Shown: positions 25,491 through 34,654 of the stretch, piece by piece
Layout: each line of letters starts with the position of its first letter
Numbering within the stretch: the first letter of the stretch is position 1
From: CBDFKU01 sp965248975
GTDB taxonomy: Bacteria; Chloroflexota; Dehalococcoidia; Lucifugimonadales; JAGWBF01
Reading direction: 5' to 3'
Assembly (NCBI GenBank): GCA_965248975.1
Contig: CBDFKU010000014.1
Span: 186,001 to 250,000, forward strand
DNA length: 64,000 nucleotides
Translations under genes and position numbers: made by a program
Notes under the pieces: generated by a model
What the model was told of the DNA's origin: nothing
Database searches by the model: none
What the model saw: the letters and a program-made list of their open reading frames with translations, nothing else

Positions 25491-26600
25491 TCAGGTTCTC
25501 GGCCTCCTGCCTTCATCGGCCGGCCCGGGAGGATCGCCATATTCCGGATAGGCTCCTGCCCGGGCCTGGGGAACGGGAGCCATGTCAATCTCCCTGCCTC
25601 TGGCCAGCTGCGCGAGGGAGATGTTCTCCTTCCACAGGAAGGCCGCCCCCAGAATGTTAACCGGCAACCACAGGGCGATGATGTGCACAAAGAAGGAGTA
25701 GGCCGCGGCTGTGTCGCCGGCGACCCCGAAGGCCACCAAGGAGCTCTTGGCCACCACCTCGAAGGGCCCTATTCCACCGATGCTGGAAGGCACGGCCGTG
25801 GCCAGGTTGGACGTAGCCGTGACCAGCAGAATGACCTGGAAGGGTTGATCGAGGTCGAAGGAGATGGCGATCAGGTAGTAGGTAGTGGCCTCCAGCAGCC
25901 ATACGGGGGCCGACAGCACGAAGATAACCACCAGCTTCCGGGGGCTCCTCAAGACTCCCAGGCCCTCGATGAGCAAGTGAATGATGGCTTCCAGTTTAGG
26001 ACGAAACGTCTTGGGAGCGATCGATGTCACGAGATGGGTCAGGCGGTGGCCCAGCCGTGGTGAGGTGGCCAGCAGGAAGAGCACCAGGAACCCGACCACG
26101 AAGGCGGCGATCACCAGGGCGCTCACCACCACCCACCACGTCTTGAGGTCCCCGTCGTCCGTCCTTAGCACCGAGGTCCATGGCAGGAAAGGCCAGATGA
26201 TGGCGATGAAAAGCAGCAGGGTCAGGCCGTCCAGGATTCGCTCGACCCCGATGGTCGCCAGGGACGAGGCCTTGCTAATGGCCTCCTTCTCCCCCAGGAA
26301 GTGGGCCCTCACCAGCTCGCCGAGACGGACCGGTAGGATGTTGTTGGCCAGGTAACCGATGGCCACCACAGGGAACAGCCGCGCTGGTGAAACCGGCTTG
26401 ATATGCAGCAAAAGAAAGCGCCAGCGCAGAGAGCGGACCGCCAGCGCCGCGAAGTATATCAGGACGGCGGGGACGTAGTAGGCGTAGTTGGCGTCCCGCA
26501 GCTCCCTGCCGGTCTCTCCGAAATCGACTTTCCAGAGGAAGAGGACTAGGAGCCCCACCGTTACCAAGAGTCCTAGCCAGAAGCGGCCGCTAAGAAGCAA
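25491..26600 (-). CDS. Lysylphosphatidylglycerol synthase TM-region-like (UPF0104/AglD family) membrane protein
   Basis: 369 residues, about eight hydrophobic segments. YYVPAVLIYFAALAVRSLRWRFLL and the block NNILPVRLGELVRAHFLGEKE...ERILDGLTLL are the recognisable core of the UPF0104 family, which includes the flippase-like half of MprF. SSIGGIGPFEVVAKSSLVAFGV near residue 280 is the second family block. Members move or modify lipids across the membrane. There is no synthetase domain, so lysyl transfer is not implied. Paired with the FAD oxidoreductase downstream. Confidence 0.85.
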   Translation of the reverse strand: MLLSGRFWLGLLVTVGLLVLFLWKVDFGETGRELRDANYAYYVPAVLIYFAALAVRSLRWRFLLLHIKPVSPARLFPVVAIGYLANNILPVRLGELVRAHFLGEKEAISKASSLATIGVERILDGLTLLLFIAIIWPFLPWTSVLRTDDGDLKTWWVVVSALVIAAFVVGFLVLFLLATSPRLGHRLTHLVTSIAPKTFRPKLEAIIHLLIEGLGVLRSPRKLVVIFVLSAPVWLLEATTYYLIAISFDLDQPFQVILLVTATSNLATAVPSSIGGIGPFEVVAKSSLVAFGVAGDTAAAYSFFVHIIALWLPVNILGAAFLWKENISLAQLARGREIDMAPVPQARAGAYPEYGDPPGPADEGRRPRT

Positions 26601-26831
26601 GTATCCAGGCTCCCTCCCGCCTTCGCGGGGCCGTTAATCACACTTAAGGGCGAGACAGCCCTCGCCAGCGCCCTACAGTATACGGCTCATATAACCTAAT
26701 GTACAATGGACGCGGTGCCCGCGGATTCACCACAACGGACGCTTGGTCGGCGCCCCGCCGAGCCGTCCCCGGCTTGAGGGCCCATTCCCCTTCTGCTACA
26801 CTGGCGCCACCACGACAGGAGGCCGTTCGCC

Positions 26832-27122
26832 ATGTCCCTGACCATGGAAGACGTACAGCATATAGCCACCCTGTGCCGCATCGGAGCGACCGGCGAAGAG
26901 CTGGATCTGATGCGGGAGCAGCTTTCCCACATACTGGAACTGTTCCAGGTCCTACAGGAATTGGACACGGAAGCGATACCTGCCACTGGACACTCCGCTT
27001 CCTTGGAAACCGTGCTCCGGGACGACGAGCCTCGGGATTCATCTCCACGGGAAGAGGTGCTATCCAACGCGCCGCAGCGGCAGGGCTATTTATTCCGAGT
27101 CAAGGTAGTGTTGGAAGAGTAG
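26832..27122 (+). CDS. gatC: Asp/Glu-tRNA amidotransferase subunit C
   Basis: 96 residues, normal for GatC. MTMEDVQHIATLCRI-type N terminus, and the C terminus has ..EEVLSNAPQRQGYLFRVKVVLE, the conserved APxxxxxxFxVPxVLE end in slightly altered form. AGGAGG lies 8 nt before the ATG. It holds GatA and GatB together in the amidotransferase that converts misacylated Glu-tRNA(Gln) or Asp-tRNA(Asn). Directly upstream of gatA; gatB is not in the window. Confidence 0.92.
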   Translation: MSLTMEDVQHIATLCRIGATGEELDLMREQLSHILELFQVLQELDTEAIPATGHSASLETVLRDDEPRDSSPREEVLSNAPQRQGYLFRVKVVLEE

Positions 27123-27157
27123 GGCCCCAATTAGCTTGCGGCTGAGGGGATGCCCAT

Positions 27158-28612
27158 TTGCAGGATATGTATCGAATAACCGCCCGCGAAGCTAGCGATC
27201 TGCTGCGCCGTCGGGAAGCCAGTTCCATGGAGCTTACTCGGTCTTCTCTCCGACGCATCGAGGCGGTTGAAGAACGAGTCAAGGCCTTTGTCACGGTCAC
27301 CCAGGAGACCGCGCTGGAGCATGCTCAGAGGGCCGACCTCGGGTTGACCGCCGACTCCCCGACCCTGGCCGGTGTGCCCATGCAGATCAAGGACCTGATG
27401 TCCACACGGGGGATCCGGACAACCTGCTCCTCCCGCATGCTCGAGGAGTTCGTCCCGACCTACGACGCCACCGCGGTTGAAAGGCTGTACTCCCGGGATG
27501 CTGTGCTGCTGGGCAAGGGCAACATGGACGAGTTCGCCATGGGCTCCTCCACCGAGAACTCCGCCTTCTTCCCCACTCGGAATCCCTGGGACCTGGACCG
27601 GGTGCCGGGCGGCAGCAGCGGCGGAGGGGCGGCGGCCGTGGCGGCAGGCGAAGCCTTCTACGCCCTGGGCTCGGACACTGGTGGCAGCGTACGCCAACCT
27701 GCCTCCTTCTGTGGGGTGGTGGGCCTGAAGCCCACCTACGGCCTGGTAAGCCGTTACGGGCTCATCGCCTTCGCCTCATCCCTGGACCAGATAGGTCCCA
27801 TCACCAGGGATGTGACCGACTGCGCAATCGTGTTGAACGCCATATCTGGCCACGATCCCCGAGACTCTACCTCCCTTCCGTATCAGGTGCCCGATTACGC
27901 TGCCGCCCTCACCGGGGACATCAAGGGTCTCCGCTTAGGTGTACCTAGGGAGTACTTCGTCGAAGGCATGGAAGAGGGCGTCAGGACCTCTCTGGAGGCC
28001 GCCATATCGGTGCTGGAAGGCCTGGGGGCTACCCTGGAGGAAGTCTCCCTGCCCACCACTCCCTATGCCCTGGCCTGCTACTACATCATCGCTCCCTCGG
28101 AGGCCTCGACCAACCTGGCCAGGTACGACGGCGTAAAGTACGGCCTCTCATACCGGGACACGGACAGCAGGTGGGAGGCCATGGAGAAGACCCGCCAGCA
28201 TGGGTTCGGTGCGGAGGTAAAGCGCCGGATCATGATCGGCACCTACGCCCTGTCGGCTGGCTACTACGAAGCCTATTACCTCAAAGCCCAGAAGGTGCGG
28301 ACCCTGATCCGCCGGGAGTTCGAGGAGGCCTTCGAGCGCTTCGATGCCCTGGTCACCCCGACGTCGCCCACGGTAGCCTTCAGTCTGGGAGAGAAGACCG
28401 AGGACCCGGTGCAGATGTACCTGGCCGACATATACACTGTGCCCGTCAACGTGGCGGGCCTGCCGGCCATATCGGTGCCCTGCGGTTTCTCAGAGGGCCT
28501 GCCGGTGGGGATGCAGCTGATCGGCCAGACGCTGTCGGAGGAGACCCTGCTGCGGGTCGCCCACGCCTACGAGCAAGCCACCGACTGGCACAAGGCGCGG
28601 CCGGAGCTTTGA
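27158..28612 (+). CDS. gatA: Asp/Glu-tRNA amidotransferase subunit A
   Basis: 484 residues. Amidase-signature catalytic triad: Lys in VPMQIKDLMS (near 75), cis-Ser and nucleophile Ser in PGGSSGGGAAAVAAG and DTGGSVRQPASF near 150-180. The C-terminal VNVAGLPAISVPCGF...GMQLIGQ block is GatA-like. It releases ammonia from glutamine for tRNA-dependent amidation. The TTG at 27158 has GAGGGG upstream; an ATG three codons later is an alternative. Gap to gatC 35 nt, so one operon. Confidence 0.96.
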   Translation: MQDMYRITAREASDLLRRREASSMELTRSSLRRIEAVEERVKAFVTVTQETALEHAQRADLGLTADSPTLAGVPMQIKDLMSTRGIRTTCSSRMLEEFVPTYDATAVERLYSRDAVLLGKGNMDEFAMGSSTENSAFFPTRNPWDLDRVPGGSSGGGAAAVAAGEAFYALGSDTGGSVRQPASFCGVVGLKPTYGLVSRYGLIAFASSLDQIGPITRDVTDCAIVLNAISGHDPRDSTSLPYQVPDYAAALTGDIKGLRLGVPREYFVEGMEEGVRTSLEAAISVLEGLGATLEEVSLPTTPYALACYYIIAPSEASTNLARYDGVKYGLSYRDTDSRWEAMEKTRQHGFGAEVKRRIMIGTYALSAGYYEAYYLKAQKVRTLIRREFEEAFERFDALVTPTSPTVAFSLGEKTEDPVQMYLADIYTVPVNVAGLPAISVPCGFSEGLPVGMQLIGQTLSEETLLRVAHAYEQATDWHKARPEL

Positions 28613-28674
28613 CTCTACGATGATTTTGAAGTCCCCAAACCGTACCTTGGATTTCACAACCGAGGAGAGAAGAT

Positions 28675-28887
28675 ATGGCCCGAGAATTCACCGTTCTGAT
28701 AGAGCGGGATGAGGATGGCTACATGGTAGGAAGCGTGCCTGCCCTGAAAGGGTGCCATACCCAGGCTACGTCCATGGATGAACTGTTGGAGCGTATGAAA
28801 GAAGCCATACAGCTTTGCCTTGAGGTGGAAGGCGAAGACGAAGCGGAGGCCCTGGAGCTGGTGGGCATCCAGCGCCTAGCCGTATGA
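28675..28887 (+). CDS. hicB: HicB-family antitoxin
   Basis: 70 residues with the HicB RNase-H-like fold: EFTVLIERDEDGYMVGSVPALKGCHTQATSMDELLERMKEAI. This short form lacks a clear C-terminal DNA-binding domain. GAGGAGAGA precedes the ATG. The stop overlaps the presumed start of hicA (ATGA at 28884-28887). HicB binds and neutralises the HicA mRNA interferase. The order hicB-hicA is less common than hicA-hicB but known. Confidence 0.85.
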   Translation: MAREFTVLIERDEDGYMVGSVPALKGCHTQATSMDELLERMKEAIQLCLEVEGEDEAEALELVGIQRLAV

Positions 28888-29106
28888 GTCGCCTGCCGAG
28901 AGTAGCCGGTGAACAGGAAGTCAGAGCGTTGTCGAGAGGAGGTTCGAGGTTATAAGGCATGCAGCCATGTCTTTATGAGGCACATGGACGGTCGGACGAC
29001 CGTGGTGCCGGTGCACAGAGGTGAGGTGTTGGGCCCGGGAACAATGGCAAAGATACTTCGGGACGCAGAGATCACGAGGACGGACTTCCGAGCTTTACTT
29101 GATTGA
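28884..29106 (+). pseudogene. hicA: HicA-family mRNA interferase toxin, frameshifted
   Basis: The start ATG at 28884 gives MSRLPRVAGEQEVRALSRGG, the normal HicA N terminus, then reaches a stop. The rest, SHVFMRHMDGRTTVVPVHRG and GPGTMAKILRDAEIT, lies in the next frame up to 29106. His in SHVF is the catalytic residue. The expected GFEVIRHAGSHVF junction is damaged: the net loss is about 5 nt around 28930-28970, probably two events. The toxin is thus unlikely to be made as one protein, unless the assembly has errors here. A separate short ORF from GTG 28909 covers only the C-terminal half. Confidence 0.7.
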
Positions 29107-29149
29107 TCGACTAACCGATCCCACTGGCCGGTCAACACTACACGAAAAA

Positions 29150-29176
29150 GGGGGGCGCCACAGCGCCCCCCCTTTT
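29150..29176. terminator. Strong bidirectional intrinsic terminator
   Basis: GGGGGGCGC (29150-29158), loop CACA, GCGCCCCCC (29163-29171) followed by CTTTT, with AAAAA on the other side. It ends hicBA on the plus strand and the VOC gene on the minus strand. Confidence 0.88.
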
Positions 29177-29198
29177 AGCCTTTAGGTCGCTAGCCCGG

Positions 29199-29729
29199 TT
29201 AGCTTGACTTCACCAGCCGGGCCGCCTCGATCTGCTCCTTCAGGGCGGGCACAGGATCCGGGTCCTGGAACACGTGGGGATCGGCGTGGTCGGGATCGTG
29301 CCCTGTGGGGTTGGTGATCCACACCGAGGCCTCCAGGGCGATGCCGTTGGGGTCGGTGAAGTATATGGAGTGGATGAACCTGTGGTCGACGACCTCAGTC
29401 ACCTCCACCCCCGCCTGATTCAGACTGTCTTGCAGCGCTAGGAGGGCTTCCTCGCTCTCCACGTCGAAGGATACGTGGTCGAACTGGATCCGTCCCCTGA
29501 AGGGCTGCCCCGCCGGCTTGTGGTGCTCCTCGACCATCCCCGGCCACTCGAAGAAGGCGATGGTAGTGTTGGGACCGACCTCGAAGAAGTAGTGCCGGTA
29601 GGGGTAGCTCCCTGGCTTGTTGCCTGTGGCGGCGACCAGGGGCATGCCCAGCACGTCCAGATAGAAGCGCACCGTCTTCTCCATGTCGCCCGTCACCATG
29701 GCCAGATGGTTGAATCCTCTAACCTTCAT
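29199..29729 (-). CDS. VOC-superfamily (glyoxalase/dioxygenase) protein
   Basis: 176 residues, a single pair of beta-alpha-beta-beta-beta modules. N-terminal KVRGFNHLAMVTGDMEKTVRFYLDVLG gives a metal-ligand His at position 7. QFDHVSFDVE (near 86) and SIYFTDPNGIALEASVW (near 126, Glu ligand) complete a metal site of the VOC type. AGGAGATACC upstream of the ATG serves as ribosome site. The family includes glyoxalases, extradiol dioxygenases and fosfomycin-resistance enzymes; no substrate can be assigned. Confidence 0.85.
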   Translation of the reverse strand: MKVRGFNHLAMVTGDMEKTVRFYLDVLGMPLVAATGNKPGSYPYRHYFFEVGPNTTIAFFEWPGMVEEHHKPAGQPFRGRIQFDHVSFDVESEEALLALQDSLNQAGVEVTEVVDHRFIHSIYFTDPNGIALEASVWITNPTGHDPDHADPHVFQDPDPVPALKEQIEAARLVKSS

Positions 29730-29808
29730 GGTATCTCCTCCGTAGCCAGCTAGCTGGCGTTCATTTCTAATTGCTTTGATTATAGCAAGGCGTAATAAGG
29801 TTCATCTA

Positions 29809-29855
29809 CCCTCACCCAACTCGTGGGAGAGGAGTGACCGCAGGTTGGGTGAGGG
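29809..29855. repeat. 12-bp perfect inverted repeat upstream of archease
   Basis: CCCTCACCCAAC at 29809-29820 and GTTGGGTGAGGG at 29844-29855 with a 23-nt centre. It ends 19 nt before the archease ATG, so in RNA it would form a 5' leader hairpin. The motif is similar to the GC-rich palindromes at 854-885 and 14325-14347 and is likely a dispersed repeat. Confidence 0.65.
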
Positions 29856-29874
29856 ATATACTGTATTTGCAGGT

Positions 29875-30297
29875 ATGGCTTCCTTCGAGATCATCGAGCA
29901 CACCGCGGATGTCGGCATCGAAGCTCGGGGCGAGACCGTGGCCCAGGCCTTCGCGCAGGTCGCCATGGGCATGTCCTCCCTGATGGTAGATCTGGACAAG
30001 GTGGAGGGGCTGGAAACGCGCGAGGTGGAGGCCAGGGCAGCCGATCTGGAAGCGCTGTTGGTGGCCTGGCTGAACGAGCTGATCTACCTGTTCGACGTCG
30101 AGGAGATGGTATTCAGCGAGTTCCACATTCTGGAGATGGACGACGTGCACCTGAAAGCCCGATGCCAGGGAGAAGCGCTGGACCCTGAGAAGCACCAGTT
30201 CGGCATCGGACCCAAGGCGGCCACCTACCACATGCTGGAGGTTCGGCGAGAGGAACCGGGGTCCGGCTGGCGCGCCAGGGTCATCGTGGATATATAG
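29875..30297 (+). CDS. Archease, RtcB-activating chaperone
   Basis: 140 residues from the ATG at 29875 (MASFEIIEHTADVGIEARG). The upstream open frame crosses the inverted repeat and lacks family sequence. HTADVG and the mid-protein DLEALLVAWLNELIYLFDVE block are archease hallmarks; the C terminus KAATYHMLEV fits too. Asp and His residues in HTAD bind Ca/Mg in the family. Archease speeds guanylylation and turnover of RtcB, and rtcB follows 25 nt downstream. Confidence 0.92.
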   Translation: MASFEIIEHTADVGIEARGETVAQAFAQVAMGMSSLMVDLDKVEGLETREVEARAADLEALLVAWLNELIYLFDVEEMVFSEFHILEMDDVHLKARCQGEALDPEKHQFGIGPKAATYHMLEVRREEPGSGWRARVIVDI

Positions 30298-30322
30298 AGG
30301 GCGCATAGCAGGAGAGGCGACG

Positions 30323-31789
30323 ATGGCATCAAAATGGGACAAGGTGCTCCGGAGGCTGGACGACTACCGCTGGGAGATTCCCGCCGACTACAAGGACGGC
30401 ATGCGTGTCCCGGGCATCGTCTACGCCGACGAGGGGATGTTGGCCAAGATCGGGGAGGACCAATCCCTGGAGCAGGTAGCCAACGTGGCCTTCCTGCTGG
30501 GCATCGTCTACGCCTCGTTAGGCATGCCCGACATCCACTGGGGGTACGGCTTTCCGGTGGGCGGCGTGGCCGCCACTCGGGTGGACGACGGGGTGATCTC
30601 CCCTGGCGGTGGGGGGTTCGACATCAACTGCGGCGTAAGGTTCCTTCGCACTGATCTCACCGAAGCCGACCTGAAGCCCCGACTGGAGCAGCCGGTGGAA
30701 GCGCTGTACCGCAACTTCCCCACCGGCGTCGGCTCCAAGGGCAAGACGCCCCTTGGAAGACAGGGCGACCTGGATGAAATCATGAGCCGGGGGGCGCTGT
30801 GGGCCGTGGAGAACGGCTACGGAGTTCCCGAGGACGCTGCAGACAACGAGGAGGGGGGCGCCATCGAGGGCGCCGACTCGAAGGGCGTGAGCCAGCGGGC
30901 CCGAGAGCGGGGGTCTCCCCAGCTGGGCACTCTGGGCTCCGGCAACCACTTCCTGGAGGTGGAGGTGGTGGACGAGATCTACGACTCCGAGGTCGCCGCT
31001 GTGCTGGGCATAGACCAACCCGGCCAGGTTACCGTGATGATCCACTGCGGCTCCCGGGGGTTCGGGCACCAGATATGCACCGACCACTTGAAGGCTATCG
31101 AGACGGCTCCCGGGAGTACGAGATAGTGCTGCCTGACAGGCAGCTGGCCGCCGTTCCCATCGACTCACCCGAAGGGAGGAGCTACCTCTTGGCGATGCGA
31201 TGCGCCGCCAACTTCGCCTGGGCCAACCGCCAGTGCATAGCCCACTGGACCCGGGAGTCGTTCCACCAGGTGTTCGAGCGGAGCTGGGAGAATATGGGCA
31301 TCCGGCAAGTGTACGACGTGGCCCACAACATCGCCAAGATGGAGCGCCACCTCGTGGAGGGCCGTGCAACCGACCTCTGCGTCCACCGCAAGGGGGCCAC
31401 CCGAGCCTTTCCCCCCGGCAGCGTCGATATCCCCGAGAGGTACCGCGAGGGTTGGACAGCCGGTTCTGGTCCCGGGGGACATGGGGCGCTACTCCTTCCT
31501 GGCAGTCGGCTCCGAGATGGCGATGGAGGGCTCTCTGGGCTCCGCCTGCCACGGCGCGGGGCGGGCCGAGAGCCGCGGCGGCGCCAAGCGGCTGCTGAAG
31601 GGGCGGGACATCCGGCAGGAGCTATGGGACCAGGGGATCGTGGTGAAGGCCACCGGAGGCTGGGCCTCCCTGGCGGAAGAGGCTCCCCTGGCTTACAAGG
31701 ATGTGGCCGACGTGATGAATGTGTGCCACAACGCCGGGCTGTGCAAGATGGTGGCCAGGATGAGGCCCCTGGGGGTGATCAAGGGGTAG
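30323..31789 (+). CDS. rtcB: RtcB 3'-phosphate RNA ligase, with two compensating frameshifts
   Basis: Read as one gene the product is about 488 residues. Frame 1 (30323 to about 31105) covers the Mn-binding FDINCGVR, GSGNHFLEVE and CGSRGFGHQ. A one-base deficit near 31104-31112 moves the text to the next frame (YEIVLPDRQLA, ANFAWANRQ, DVAHNIAKME). A one-base excess near 31448-31451 (run of G in GAGGGTT) returns it to the first frame (GQPVLVPGDMG, CHGAGRAES with the guanylylated His, VCHNAGLCKMVARMRP at the end). All catalytic residues are present across the frames. RtcB joins 2',3'-cyclic phosphate or 3'-phosphate ends to 5'-OH RNA. If the two indels are assembly errors, the enzyme is intact. 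Confidence 0.88.
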
Positions 31790-31833
31790 GAGGAGCTCCT
31801 ACCTGGAGCGTGTCACCTCCACCGACTGGTGGA

Positions 31834-33519
31834 CTACTCGATGCGGACCTGCTGGGCCAGCAGGGATCCGTCCTGCTGCTTCACGTAGCCGGCCTGCACG
31901 GCCAGGCCTATCTGGTCCGATCCGAGCTGGACGACGGTGTCCTCGTTCACGATGAGGGTCTCGCCGGTTCCCGACACATTCCACTCCTGTGTCACCGCTT
32001 CTACAGCACCGACTACGCTCTCGCTCTCGTCATCGGGCCGTTGCAGGGATACCTTGAGGGCCAGCGGTGCACCGCCCCTCGTGCGGCCCAGCGAGACCAC
32101 TACGTCGGCTCCCAGTTGGTCGGCCCCTTCCTCGATCTGGGTTTCGCTGTCGATGGTGATCTGGGTAGCGCCCACCGTCCAGACGGAGTCCTCCTGCAAC
32201 GTCAGGTTGCCACGGAGGCCTTCGGTCACCCTGGTCGCGACCAGTTGGCCGTCCCTGCGTTCGACGTCCACGTGTACTATGCCAACCAGCCGTGGGTCGG
32301 CCGGGATATGGACCTGAACATCGGTGTTTCCGTCCACCAGGACGACCCGCTGATCCACCACCAGCCGTACGATGTTAATCCCCTCTAGACGCCCGGCTAT
32401 TCCACTGAGCACCTCGGAGGCCAGGATGCTGTCATCTTCCTGGAGGACTCCCTCCGTATAAACGCCGACACCTACGTCCAGTGGGCCGCTTACGTTTATT
32501 ATAGTGGCGCCGCTGACTTGCACCTCCCGGCCTCCAACGGTCCACAGGTTGCCCCTCAGGCTGTCGACGGAGCCGACCAGGGATATTCGCTCGGCAACGG
32601 GTACCTGAGCGGTGTCTTCCAGCACCTGGAACAGATCGGATTCGGATGAAAGGACCACGGTGGTGTTGGAAGTGAGGAAGGTCTTGTAGGCCTGCAGGCT
32701 CCTCTGGAAGACGAAGAACTCTGGGTCCTGCTCCAGGGCCCTGGCGAAGATCTCGATGGCCTGGGCCTCGCCCTGACCCCTGGTGATGTTGCTCTGCTTC
32801 TGGGCGTCGGCCAGGATGATGGCCCTGTCCCTCTCCGCCGCCGCCTCTATTCTGTCCCTCTCTTCCTGGCCCTGGGCTCGGAACTCCCTGGAGATGCGCT
32901 CACGCTCTGCCCGCATCCTGGCGAAAATGTTCTGTTGGGAGGCCTCGGGGAAGTCCGCCCGCTTGATTCTCACGTCCAGGATCGCTACACCGAAGTCGTT
33001 CTCGGGAGCCTTGACGGCCTGGTCCGAAGCCGCAAGCACCCTGTCCAGGATCTCCTGCCGGGACTCGGTGGCGATGATCACCCTCTCCCCATCGAGGGTC
33101 TCTTCGATGCGGGCGCCGATGATCTCTTCCTTGGTCCTCTGGGCGATCTCCTCGCGGAGGCCCGAGATGACGATCCTGCCTATCCTGTCCTCGGCGCGGT
33201 CCAGGTTGCCCAGCTTCTCGAAGAACTTCCGCACGTCGGTTATGCGATAGCGAGCGTAGGCGTCGATGTCCAGAAACTCCTTCTCTCTGTCGGGCAGTGT
33301 GGAGGGCGGAACGTCCACCCGGAGGACCCGCTTGTCGAACCTGTTCACCGAGTCCACGAAGGGCGCCTTGATCTTCAACCCGGCGGAGGTGTTGATCCCT
33401 CGAATCTCTCCGAACCGGGTTACCACCGCCAGGTGGGTCTCGTCCACGGTGTACAGGGTGGCCGGGCCGAATATGGCCAAGAGGATGACTACCAACCAGA
33501 CTATTATCGCAGTTCGCAT
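31834..33519 (-). CDS. hflC: HflC-like SPFH protein with a long beta-repeat C-terminal extension
   Basis: 561 residues, about twice a normal HflC. Residues 1-290 are HflC-like: an N-terminal helix (TAIIVWLVVILLAIFG), the SPFH domain (ETHLAVVTRFGEI...GLKIKAPFVDSV) and the coiled coil with ERERISREFRAQGQEERDRI and QGEAQAIEIFARAL. Normal HflC ends soon after FFVFQRSLQAY. Here about 240 residues follow, built of four tandem units of roughly 60 residues, resembling DUF5666-type repeats (each with a W/V-x-V core, a T.I or D..V middle and DGS.LA..V end). HflK-HflC regulate FtsH. The start is 4 nt after hflK ends. Confidence 0.85.
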   Translation of the reverse strand: MRTAIIVWLVVILLAIFGPATLYTVDETHLAVVTRFGEIRGINTSAGLKIKAPFVDSVNRFDKRVLRVDVPPSTLPDREKEFLDIDAYARYRITDVRKFFEKLGNLDRAEDRIGRIVISGLREEIAQRTKEEIIGARIEETLDGERVIIATESRQEILDRVLAASDQAVKAPENDFGVAILDVRIKRADFPEASQQNIFARMRAERERISREFRAQGQEERDRIEAAAERDRAIILADAQKQSNITRGQGEAQAIEIFARALEQDPEFFVFQRSLQAYKTFLTSNTTVVLSSESDLFQVLEDTAQVPVAERISLVGSVDSLRGNLWTVGGREVQVSGATIINVSGPLDVGVGVYTEGVLQEDDSILASEVLSGIAGRLEGINIVRLVVDQRVVLVDGNTDVQVHIPADPRLVGIVHVDVERRDGQLVATRVTEGLRGNLTLQEDSVWTVGATQITIDSETQIEEGADQLGADVVVSLGRTRGGAPLALKVSLQRPDDESESVVGAVEAVTQEWNVSGTGETLIVNEDTVVQLGSDQIGLAVQAGYVKQQDGSLLAQQVRIE

Positions 33520-33523
33520 GGCC

Positions 33524-34654
33524 CTACTGCCCGCCGCCGGTTGTCGGTGGGATCAACTGACTGGGTGAAGAGGGCACCGGCACCACACCACCGCCGCCGG
33601 CGTTGATGATGATGGCTTCCCCGGCGTCGGGTGAGACCACGAACTTGGTGATGCCGGGAAGTATCTCCTCCATGGCCTCCAGATAGAGCCGCTGGCGGGT
33701 CACCTCCTCGGACTTCTGGAACTCTCGAAGCACGGAGAGGAAACGCGCGCTTTCACCCTCCGCCGCTGCGATGCGCTCCCGCTTGAAGGCCTCTGCTGCC
33801 TGGATGACCCTCTGGGCTTCACCGCGGGCCCTGGGGATGATGTCCCGCGAGAAGGCCTGTGCCTGGTTGATGGAGGTCTCCCGGTCCTGCCGGGCGCGGT
33901 TCACCTCTTGGAAAGCGTCCAGCACCTCCTGGGGCGGGGCCACCTCCTGGAGCCGCACCGACAGTATCTGTATGCCCGTTTCGTACGTATCCAGGATCTG
34001 CTGGAGCAGATCCTGGGTCTCGGCCTGGACCTCTTCCTTGCGGTCGGTGAGGACGTCGTCGATAGAACGCTGACCCACCACCAGCCGCAACGCCGCCTCG
34101 GTGGCATCCTTAAGGGTCCGGCCCTCGGGCCTCCCCGCGGCTATATCACCCCCGGTCCGGCCCGCCTCCCCGGGGTCGGAGACTTTGAACAGGAAGCTTT
34201 CCAGATCGGGTATCCGGTATTGGACCACCAGAGGGACATCCACGATGTTCAGGTCCCCGGCGATCATCTGGGCTTCGCCCTTGAGGACCTGGGAGGTTAC
34301 GGTGCCCTCGGACCGGAAGCCCAGTTCCATGGACCGTGTCTGCTCGATGGACTCGATATTCTTGGTGCCGATGGGCGCCGGCCACCACCAATGGAGGCCC
34401 GACTCGGTCACCCGGCAGCACTTTCCGAAGGTGCGGTGCACCGCCAGCTCACCCGGGCTGACCTGGTATATCCCGCTGACCATCCATATGATGAAGGCGA
34501 TGCCGAGGATGGCGAAGGTCAGGAGGGTGATGACACCGCCGCTTCCGCCGCTTCCGCCGAATCTCCTGGTAAAGTTGCTGAAAGCAGTTCCTATCCTGTT
34601 GAGGATCTGCTCCAGGTCGATCTCTGGCTCACCTCTGTGAGGTGGTTGCTGCAC
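33524..34654 (-). CDS. hflK: HflK-like SPFH protein, FtsH modulator
   Basis: About 376 residues from the GTG at 34654, which has AGGGA seven nt upstream; the longer frame from 34687 is possible. A Gly/Ser-rich stretch (RFGGSGGSGG) and a membrane helix (VITLLTFAILGIAFIIWMV) precede the SPFH domain (VSPGELAVHRTFGKC...GLHWWWPAPIG). A coiled coil with DRETSINQAQAFSRD and KRERIAAAEGE is followed by YLEAMEEILPG, typical of HflK. It forms a membrane cage with HflC around FtsH. ftsH lies about 1 kb upstream on the same strand, separated by two plus-strand genes. Confidence 0.9.
   Translation of the reverse strand: MQQPPHRGEPEIDLEQILNRIGTAFSNFTRRFGGSGGSGGVITLLTFAILGIAFIIWMVSGIYQVSPGELAVHRTFGKCCRVTESGLHWWWPAPIGTKNIESIEQTRSMELGFRSEGTVTSQVLKGEAQMIAGDLNIVDVPLVVQYRIPDLESFLFKVSDPGEAGRTGGDIAAGRPEGRTLKDATEAALRLVVGQRSIDDVLTDRKEEVQAETQDLLQQILDTYETGIQILSVRLQEVAPPQEVLDAFQEVNRARQDRETSINQAQAFSRDIIPRARGEAQRVIQAAEAFKRERIAAAEGESARFLSVLREFQKSEEVTRQRLYLEAMEEILPGITKFVVSPDAGEAIIINAGGGGVVPVPSSPSQLIPPTTGGGQ

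Noticed and set aside
29802..30342. Minus-strand frames opposite archease
   Set aside because: Antisense to a well-supported gene; no ribosome site.
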